Shown here one piece after another: positions 1 to 5,342 of a stretch of 8,867 nucleotides of DNA (the stretch's first letter is position 1; each line of letters opens with the position of its first letter). The notes beneath the pieces are model-generated. The model was given only the letters and a program-made list of their open reading frames with translations. It had not been told where the DNA came from and ran no database searches. The stretch is from Burkholderiaceae bacterium. GTDB lineage: Bacteria > Pseudomonadota > Gammaproteobacteria > Burkholderiales > Burkholderiaceae_C. The position numbers and the translations under genes are program-made. The DNA lies in NCBI GenBank assembly GCA_023262645.1, contig JALRAA010000041.1, positions 1-8,867 on the forward strand. Direction: 5' to 3'.

Positions 1-42
1 GGATTTTAAGTCCGCTGTGTCTACCTATTTCACCACTCAGGC
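1..42 (-). tRNA. tRNA-Leu(UAA), 5' part only, cut by window edge
   Basis: Read on the minus strand, the first 42 bases form the 5' part of a leucine tRNA. The acceptor strand GCCTGAG starts at position 42 and is followed by TG. Next comes a D arm with short GTG/CAC stems around a loop containing GGTAGA, then an anticodon arm with loop CTTAAAA. The anticodon is TAA (plus-strand positions 6-8). The layout matches bacterial tRNA-Leu(UAA), for example E. coli, base for base in length. The variable arm, T arm and 3' end lie outside the window. It starts 26 bases downstream of the stop of the RodZ-like gene on the same strand. A plus-strand reading frame ending at 46 overlaps it and is a chance frame. 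Confidence 0.9.
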
Positions 43-68
43 TTAACAGTCTCTATTGTGGCAAAGAT

Positions 69-1043
69 TCAGCGGCTAACGACTTGCTCTGCCAAATAAA
101 TTCGTTGCGCTGTGTGGGTGGGCAACATCAGTTTGCTGCCTTGGAAATAAATACTGACAGATGACAGTCCATGGCTGCTGATGGTCCAAGGCGGGGTTCC
201 GTGGATGCTGCGTCCAGCGCCAGTCTGTAGATTCAAAATGGTACGGTTAAGTTTGCCATCGTCTACACACAACTGAACAGGCTTGCTTGCCTCCACATAA
301 ACATAGTTACCGGGTTTGGAGACCGAATGGGCAGACACAGACACAGGCTCGGCACTGATACTGTCGCAATTGGATGTGTCTTTGACGGCTGATACAGCCT
401 TTGGCGCGGCATCCACAGTTGGCAAGGCTTGGATCGTTTCCGAGGCATTGGCGACCGTTGCGTCAGAAGAAGAACGAAGGATCGCATCCGTTTTGACTTC
501 TTCGGTTTTGACCGCTTGCGGTGAAGGTTCTGGCGTTTGTGAAGCGACTGGCGCAGGTTTGTCCACGTTGCTGCTCAGCCCACTGGGATTGACCCATTCG
601 CTGAACTTGGAGACAGGTATGTCTTGGCTGGATTGCCATCCAATGAAAACAAAAACAAGGATGACCGCAATGAACACCGATAAAAACACACCCCCTACGC
701 GTGCAGGACGACGCACCGCCGAGGTCACCACATGGCCGCTGAGATTTTTTTCAGACAAACGAATGATGTCGTCAATCACATTGCCACTGGTGCGCGGTGC
801 AGGTTCTTCAGCAACGACTTTGGTGGGGGAAGCCGCGGTTGGGTTTTCAAGCATGCGAATCACACGCCGCATGGACTGTGCTTTGATCTGGGGCGAATAA
901 AACAGGTTGTCGCCACCCTCTTCCAATTGCCGCATTTGACCCGCAGACAAATTGGCCATGGCAGCCAATTGAGCAATATTGAAACCCGCAGCTTGCCTAA
1001 GGTCTCTCAAATACTCAGCATCGTCGCGTTCTTTTGCTTCCAT
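69..1043 (-). CDS. RodZ-like membrane-anchored helix-turn-helix protein
   Basis: The product is 324 residues with the architecture of the cytoskeletal protein RodZ. Residues about 10-45 form a Cro/C1-type helix-turn-helix. A basic stretch (RRPAR, 111-115) precedes a single membrane helix at about 117-136. A long Pro/Ala/Ser/Val-rich linker (about 140-245) follows. The C-terminal periplasmic beta domain (about 246-322) carries the G-x-PPW signature typical of the RodZ C-terminal domain (DUF4115). In the family, the N-terminal domain binds MreB and the periplasmic part supports cell-wall elongation. The neighbours are a tRNA and a hydrolase rather than ispG/hisS, where RodZ usually sits, so this may be a paralogue with a different role. 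The ATG at 1043 has no clear ribosome binding site. Family assignment is firm, exact function is not. Confidence 0.8.
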   Translation of the reverse strand: MEAKERDDAEYLRDLRQAAGFNIAQLAAMANLSAGQMRQLEEGGDNLFYSPQIKAQSMRRVIRMLENPTAASPTKVVAEEPAPRTSGNVIDDIIRLSEKNLSGHVVTSAVRRPARVGGVFLSVFIAVILVFVFIGWQSSQDIPVSKFSEWVNPSGLSSNVDKPAPVASQTPEPSPQAVKTEEVKTDAILRSSSDATVANASETIQALPTVDAAPKAVSAVKDTSNCDSISAEPVSVSAHSVSKPGNYVYVEASKPVQLCVDDGKLNRTILNLQTGAGRSIHGTPPWTISSHGLSSVSIYFQGSKLMLPTHTAQRIYLAEQVVSR

Positions 1044-1063
1044 CCGTGCTTTGTTTGTGGCAA

Positions 1064-1093
1064 ATAATCAAAAAATGTACTGTAATAAGACAA
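1064..1093 (-). promoter_or_regulatory. Candidate sigma70 promoter of the RodZ-like gene
   Basis: On the minus strand TTGTCT (-35, plus positions 1088-1093) is followed after 18 bases by GATTAT (-10, plus positions 1064-1069). Each hexamer matches the consensus at four of six bases. This would give a leader of roughly 15-20 bases. The whole spacer 1044-1183 is clearly more AT-rich than the genes and must hold divergent promoters. I find no convincing promoter for the plus-strand hydrolase. Confidence 0.3.
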
Positions 1094-1183
1094 ATTAGTC
1101 CATGCTGATTTTCTTGGGTTTACCACTACTTTAGTCATCTTTTGTAGCGGTACCTTTGCGATTTGGCGATTTATATACAACCG

Positions 1184-1951
1184 ATGATCATTTCCCATTC
1201 ACCGCTTGAAGTTCGGCCCATTGAGGGATCAAACACCCTTTCGCCCTTGGTGTTCTTGCACGAAGGCTTGGGTTCGGTGGCGATGTGGAACAGCCGCACC
1301 CTCGATTGGCCTTTGGCGGTTTGCCAAGCCACGGGGCGGGCGGGCTTGGTGTATTCGCGGCGCGGCTATGGCCGCTCCCCAGCGATTTCCGATGTGCGTG
1401 GCGCCAACCGCCTGCCTGCAGACTACATGCATCGCGAAGCCTGGGAGGTTTTGCCCGATTTGCTGGACGCTTATTCGATCAAAAACCCGGTGCTGTTGGG
1501 TCACTCCGATGGTGCAACCATCGCTTTGCTGCATGCGGCCAAGTTTCCGGTGCGCGCAACCATCGTGATGGCTCCGCATTTGTGGGTAGAGGACATCAGT
1601 TTGCGGTCGATCGAAGCCGCCAAAGCTGCGTTTGAACACGGCGAACTTCGAAGCAAATTAGCGAGGTTTCATGACGATGTTGATGGGGCTTTTTGGCAAT
1701 GGAACGATGTCTGGTTATCGGACGCATTTCGCAGTTTTGACATCCGCCACGAATGCCAGCGCATCACATCACCCGTGCTGGCCATGCAAGGGGTGGACGA
1801 TATATATGGCAGCTTGCGTCACATCGAAGAATTGCACACACAAGGCACGGTGCGAAGAGAGGTGTTGCAACACTGCGGACATTCACCCTACAAAGACCAA
1901 CCCCAGTTGAGCATGGAGTTGATCTCCGATTTTTTGAAAGAAATCCCTTGA
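1184..1951 (+). CDS. Alpha/beta hydrolase
   Basis: This is a 255-residue single-domain alpha/beta hydrolase fold enzyme, close to the usual family length. A His-Glu-Gly-Leu-Gly-Ser segment at 26-31 corresponds to the oxyanion region after strand 3. The nucleophile elbow G-H-S-D-G at 106-110 gives Ser108. Asp205 or Asp206 (V-D-D-I-Y) is the likely acid, and His233 (H-C-G-H-S-P) completes the triad. No signal peptide is visible, so it is probably cytoplasmic. Its GHSDG elbow resembles hydrolases of cleavage and ester-hydrolysing pathways, but the substrate cannot be read from sequence. ATG at 1184 is chosen. An in-frame TTG at 1163 would add seven residues. Neither start has a good Shine-Dalgarno. 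It converges on the rRNA pseudouridine synthase gene with a 67-base gap. Confidence 0.85.
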   Translation: MIISHSPLEVRPIEGSNTLSPLVFLHEGLGSVAMWNSRTLDWPLAVCQATGRAGLVYSRRGYGRSPAISDVRGANRLPADYMHREAWEVLPDLLDAYSIKNPVLLGHSDGATIALLHAAKFPVRATIVMAPHLWVEDISLRSIEAAKAAFEHGELRSKLARFHDDVDGAFWQWNDVWLSDAFRSFDIRHECQRITSPVLAMQGVDDIYGSLRHIEELHTQGTVRREVLQHCGHSPYKDQPQLSMELISDFLKEIP

Positions 1952-2018
1952 TGAAGAATAGGAGTGAATCTATCTCAACCTGCGCTTGACCGTGCTCAGA
2001 TTGCATGACAATACCGCT

Positions 2019-2774
2019 TCACGGTTTGCGGGTCAGCGCCTTCATTTCTTCGCCGCTTAACCAACGCCATTGACCCGGCGCTAATGTGTGGTCTAACTCC
2101 ATATCGCCTATACGAGCGCGGTGCAATCGAACCACTTTATGACCCGTGGCTGCCAGCATGCGTTTGACTTGGTGGTATTTGCCTTCGGTCAAAGTCAACG
2201 CCATGCTGTGGCTGCCTGTCAATGCACAAGCAGCTGCCTTGACCGGTTGGGGATCGTCATTCAGCACCACGCCGTTCAATAATTTTTCCACGACCGATGC
2301 ATGCATCGCTTCCTGCGTTTCCAATTCATACACTTTCGGCACATGGTGCTTGGGTGAACTCATGCGGTGAATGAATTGGCCATCGTCGCTCAACAGCAGC
2401 ATGCCCGTGGTGTCTTGGTCTAGACGGCCCACCGCTTGCACACCTTGTAAGCCGGTTTTGGCTGGCCGTTGCCGTAACGGCGTTGGCAACAGCGAATACA
2501 CACTGGGCCAAGCCGATGGTTTGTGCGAACACTCGGTTCCCGCCGGTTTGTGCAACAACACATAAGCCTTGGTGTGGTACTGCCAAAGTATGCCTTGCAC
2601 CATGAAGGGCATGCCTTCCACAACGTCGACAGCGGTGTCGGTTTCGCGCACACAGACCCAACCATGGCCTGTATCCATTTGAACCAAACCTTGCTGCACC
2701 AAGCCTGCGCAAATACGGCGTGTGCCAAAGCCTTGGGAATACAAAAGATCGGTGAGCAGCAAGCGTTGCGCCAT
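2019..2774 (-). CDS. rsuA: RsuA-type 16S rRNA pseudouridine synthase
   Basis: This is a pseudouridine synthase of the RsuA/RluB/E/F family. RsuA itself converts uridine 516 of 16S rRNA to pseudouridine. The N-terminal part has an S4-like RNA-binding segment (S-Q-G-F-G-T-R-R followed by an L-V-Q-Q-G-L-V stretch). The catalytic domain begins with H-K-P-A-G-T-E-C-S, the RsuA version of this motif. The catalytic Asp lies in G-R-L-D-Q-D-T-T-G (Asp119 when the first residue is the ATG at 2774). Further family motifs are E-G-K-Y-H-Q-V-K-R-M and V-x-x-L-H-R-x-R-I-G. A TTG at 2783 would add three residues. The ATG start gives 251 residues and begins the S4 part normally. The gene diverges from xdhC with a gap of about 59 bases. 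RsuA is favoured over RluE/RluF because of the E-C-S motif. Confidence 0.87.
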   Translation of the reverse strand: MAQRLLLTDLLYSQGFGTRRICAGLVQQGLVQMDTGHGWVCVRETDTAVDVVEGMPFMVQGILWQYHTKAYVLLHKPAGTECSHKPSAWPSVYSLLPTPLRQRPAKTGLQGVQAVGRLDQDTTGMLLLSDDGQFIHRMSSPKHHVPKVYELETQEAMHASVVEKLLNGVVLNDDPQPVKAAACALTGSHSMALTLTEGKYHQVKRMLAATGHKVVRLHRARIGDMELDHTLAPGQWRWLSGEEMKALTRKP

Positions 2775-2833
2775 GTCAAACAAGCTTCAAAAGGGTCATA
2801 GGGTCAGGGGGCGTAAGCGTTAAAGTATGCCCC

Positions 2834-3901
2834 ATGGAAAACATAGACGTCATGGTTTTGCGCTCATTGCGCAATTGGCGGCTCGCCGGGCAACGCGCCT
2901 TGCTGGCCACGGTGGTTCGAACCTGGGGATCGTCTCCACGTCCGATTGGCTCGATCATGGCCTTGTGTGAAACAGGCGCTGTGGTGGGCTCGGTCTCTGG
3001 TGGTTGCATTGAAGACGATTTGATTTACCGTTTCACCCAAGCCTATGCCAGTGGACAGTCGTTGGGCGAAGCGCAAGTGATTCCCAGTGGCGCACCGCAG
3101 CGTGTGAAATACGGCATCACCGCAGACGAAGCGCACCGGTTTGGATTGCCATGTGGGGGAACTTTGGAATTGTTGCTGGAGTTTGACCCGGATGCCAAAT
3201 CGCTTGACCAATTGGTGATGTCTCTCGAGCAAGGCCAGTTGATGCAAAGAACCACCGTGCTGACGGATGGTTCGGTCAGCTTGAATACCAGCGATACCCC
3301 CACCGAATTGAGCATTGACGACACGCGTTTGGTCAACACCTTTGGGCCTGAATACCGCATGCTGCTGATCGGTGCAGGACAACTCACCGAATACTTGGCG
3401 ACCATGGCCTTGTTCAATGGTTTCGCGGTCACCGTTTGCGACCCGCGTGAGGAGTACCGGGGTGCTTGGTCTGTGGCCAATGTGGCCATCACCAGCGAAA
3501 TGCCCGACGACGTGGTGCAAAGTTTCCGCCCCGACAGACGCAGTTGCGTGATCGCGTTGACACACGATCCCAAATTGGACGATTTGGCTTTGCTAGAAGC
3601 CTTGGACAGCGATGCTTTTTATGTCGGTGCAATTGGATCGCGGCGCAACAACGAAGCGCGTCATCAGCGCATGGTGGAGCACTTGGGCAAAACCGACGAA
3701 GAGCTAAAGCGCTTGCGCGGCCCGATTGGCATTTATATCGGTAGCAAAACGCCTGCTGAAATTGCAGTGAGCATCATGGCAGAAGTGCTGGCCGTGAAAA
3801 ACAACGTGCCCTTGCCGCGCGACATGGACGTGGCCCACGCCAAAAACAGCCAAGACATTGCCCACAACGACCCGGGTGTGTTGGTATGCGGTATTCGCTG
3901 A
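2834..3901 (+). CDS. XdhC/CoxI family molybdenum-enzyme maturation protein
   Basis: The 355-residue product has both XdhC domains. The N-terminal domain (about 10-115) carries S-S-P-R-P-I-G, G-S-V-S-G-G-C-I-E (52-60) and L-P-C-G-G (105-109). The C-terminal Rossmann-like domain (about 175-325) starts with a G-A-G-Q-L-T-E loop (180-186) and includes Y-V-G-A-I-G-S-R-R (263-271) and I-G-S-K-T-P-A-E-I-A (302-311). In the family these proteins bind molybdenum cofactor, help its sulfuration, and deliver it to xanthine dehydrogenase or other hydroxylases of the xanthine oxidase family. No such enzyme gene is in this window, so its client is unknown. It is cytoplasmic with no signal peptide. Its TGA stop is immediately followed, in the same frame, by the tail of a HEPN-type gene. 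Confidence 0.88.
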   Translation: MENIDVMVLRSLRNWRLAGQRALLATVVRTWGSSPRPIGSIMALCETGAVVGSVSGGCIEDDLIYRFTQAYASGQSLGEAQVIPSGAPQRVKYGITADEAHRFGLPCGGTLELLLEFDPDAKSLDQLVMSLEQGQLMQRTTVLTDGSVSLNTSDTPTELSIDDTRLVNTFGPEYRMLLIGAGQLTEYLATMALFNGFAVTVCDPREEYRGAWSVANVAITSEMPDDVVQSFRPDRRSCVIALTHDPKLDDLALLEALDSDAFYVGAIGSRRNNEARHQRMVEHLGKTDEELKRLRGPIGIYIGSKTPAEIAVSIMAEVLAVKNNVPLPRDMDVAHAKNSQDIAHNDPGVLVCGIR

Positions 3902-4006
3902 TACACCTATGATGAAGACATAGCGCTGACTGTGGTGCAAATCATTCCGCAGTTCATCCAAGAAATTCAATTTCTGGTTAACCAATTAGAGATTCGGCAT
4001 GCCTGA
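3902..4006 (+). pseudogene. 3' remnant of HI0074-like HEPN (nucleotidyltransferase-partner) gene
   Basis: Frame 2 encodes about 34 residues starting Y-T-Y-D-E-D-I-A-L and ending L-V-N-Q-L-E-I-R-H-A before TGA at 4004-4006. This matches the final helix of HI0074-type nucleotidyltransferase substrate-binding (HEPN) proteins. In those, a conserved S-H-T-Y-D-E segment is followed by a long helix containing I-P-x-F. The usual protein is about 130-145 residues, so some 100 N-terminal residues are missing. The xdhC coding sequence stands where they should be. No start codon or ribosome binding site precedes the piece. Its last codons overlap the ATG of the following nucleotidyltransferase by eight bases (ATGCCTGA), the typical ancestral operon junction. 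The identification is from memory of the family and the remnant is short. Confidence 0.7.
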
Positions 4007-4346
4007 CAAAGCCACGGATGCACTGGGCGCAAGCACTTGCATATCGCTGACGCAGGAAGAATACCGTTGTGTCACCTCCCTGTTGCAAGCCATCGTTCCT
4101 GAACGAGAAGTCAGAGCATTTGGCTCAAGAACCACATCGGTGCACAAACCTTTTTCAGACCTGGATCTGGTTGTCATGGGCGATCAAGCGTTGCCCGCCG
4201 ATAAAGCCGCAGACTTGCGCCAGTCTTTCACCGATTCAGATTTGACATTCAAAGTCGATGTCGTGGTTTGGAGCGAACTCCAAGACGCTTTCAAACGCAT
4301 CATCGAATCCCAATATGTGGTGATTCAATCAGCCCCGCAGCCATAG
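3999..4346 (+). CDS. MNT-type nucleotidyltransferase domain protein (orphan HEPN/MNT partner)
   Basis: This is a 115-residue minimal nucleotidyltransferase of the Pol beta superfamily (HI0073/MntA type). The G-S-R motif lies at 42-44. Two metal-binding aspartates are in S-D-L-D-L (Asp54 and Asp56), and a third acidic residue is in K-V-D-V-V-V (Asp87), so the active site looks complete. Related MntA proteins act as antitoxins that adenylylate a HEPN RNase toxin. HI0073-type members pair with an HI0074-type HEPN subunit. Here that partner survives only as a 34-residue tail upstream, so any present function must be solo or with a partner elsewhere. The start overlaps the remnant's stop codon. 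A weak AGAG lies about eight bases upstream. The 3' end overlaps the convergent apbE gene by 18 bases. Confidence 0.82.
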   Translation: MPDKATDALGASTCISLTQEEYRCVTSLLQAIVPEREVRAFGSRTTSVHKPFSDLDLVVMGDQALPADKAADLRQSFTDSDLTFKVDVVVWSELQDAFKRIIESQYVVIQSAPQP

Positions 4347-5342
4347 TGGGTGGGTAGACGACCATTTGCCGCGTTTGTCTTGCAGCACCACATCGACACC
4401 CCAGGCCCGCGCAGTTTCTTTCACATGGACCGGTGGGCACATGAAAAACACCTTGGTCAATGCATCGGCCATGGCGCAAGAAGGCGCCACCACGGACACG
4501 CTGGACCAAAAACGTGGGGAGTCACCCGTGTGCGGGTCGAAAATATGGTGATGCAGGCGGTCTGGGGTAAAGCTGGTATGGGCATCTGAGGAAGTCGCGA
4601 TGGCCAAACCTGGCGGCAGTGTCAACCGTCGCTTGTCGTTGTCCGCACGGGTGCTTTCAATGCCAAGCCGCCAATCCTGCAGACCGGGCGCTTGGCCCAA
4701 AGTCGAAGTTTCACCCGTGTCAATCAAAGCATGCATCACACCATGTGACTGCAATACCGAACGCACCACATCGGCAGCGTAGCCTTGTGCAATACCGTTC
4801 AGTGACACGCCCATGCCTTTGGCATTCAACCGAATGGTGTGTGGACTGATTTCCAAAGCACGCCAATTGACCAAAGGCAAATGGCGTTGCAACACTTGTT
4901 TCGGTGCAACGGTGCCTGCAGCTTGCGCTTGGGACCACACTTGCCACAATGGTTGAACGGTGACATCGAATGCGCCCTGGCTGCGTGCTGAAACATGTTG
5001 CGCCAATGCAAGCACCGACAGCAATGGCGCCGACGGTTGTTGCAACACACCTTCACGGTTCAAGCGTGACACCGCACTGTCGGGGTTGAACAAGCTCATG
5101 TCAGCTTCCACTTGGCGAATGGCTTTGACCGCTTCATCCAACGCCAGTTCTAAACGGTCCGCTTGTTGGTGAGCAGCACGCAACCACAACGTGGTGCCAA
5201 AACCGATCAAAGCACGTTCGCGCCATACCCATCGGTCGACAGATGCTGAAGGTATCGACGCAGCCATCGATGACGGACTCACCATGCCTGACAACAACGC
5301 GCCGGCACCCCAGCCCAAGCATTGGCGACGTGATGTACTCAT
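4329..5342 (-). CDS. apbE: ApbE/NosX-type FAD:protein FMN transferase
   Basis: The enzyme transfers FMN from FAD to a threonine or serine of a target protein. The 337-residue product has ApbE motifs in order: D-M-S-L-F-N-P-D-S-A-V-S-R-L-N (81-95), F-D-V-T-V-x-P-L-W (125-133), N-G-I-A-Q-G-Y-A-A-D (182-191), I-D-T-G-E-T-S-T-L-G (207-216), A-T-S-S-D (249-253), H-H-I-F-D-P-x-T-G (265-273) and A-M-A-D-A-L (290-295). GIAQG where many ApbE proteins have GIAKG, and GE where many have GG, are features I associate with the NosX branch. The N terminus (S-R-R-Q-C-L-G then a hydrophobic stretch) looks like a Tat signal, so it likely acts in the periplasm. ATG at 5342 is chosen because it overlaps the nosR stop as ATGA and begins at the signal. 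The same frame stays open upstream to 5459, but only inside nosR. Confidence 0.9.
   Translation of the reverse strand: MSTSRRQCLGWGAGALLSGMVSPSSMAASIPSASVDRWVWRERALIGFGTTLWLRAAHQQADRLELALDEAVKAIRQVEADMSLFNPDSAVSRLNREGVLQQPSAPLLSVLALAQHVSARSQGAFDVTVQPLWQVWSQAQAAGTVAPKQVLQRHLPLVNWRALEISPHTIRLNAKGMGVSLNGIAQGYAADVVRSVLQSHGVMHALIDTGETSTLGQAPGLQDWRLGIESTRADNDKRRLTLPPGLAIATSSDAHTSFTPDRLHHHIFDPHTGDSPRFWSSVSVVAPSCAMADALTKVFFMCPPVHVKETARAWGVDVVLQDKRGKWSSTHPLWLRG

Noticed and set aside
1..46. Plus-strand reading frame that could be the 3' end of a protein gene ending at 46
   Set aside because: The same bases form the D arm and anticodon arm of tRNA-Leu(UAA) on the minus strand, which explains them fully.
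316..900. Open plus-strand frame of 194 codons antisense to the RodZ-like gene
   Set aside because: Low-complexity shadow of the Pro/Ala/Ser-rich linker, with no ribosome binding site and no domain.
1952..2018. Possible bidirectional terminator between the convergent hydrolase and rsuA-type genes
   Set aside because: Only very short, imperfect stems without a T tract are visible.
2295..2308. Perfect 14-base palindrome CGATGCATGCATCG
   Set aside because: It lies inside the rsuA-type coding sequence (Met-His-Ala-Ser region) with no second copy, so chance is the simplest explanation.
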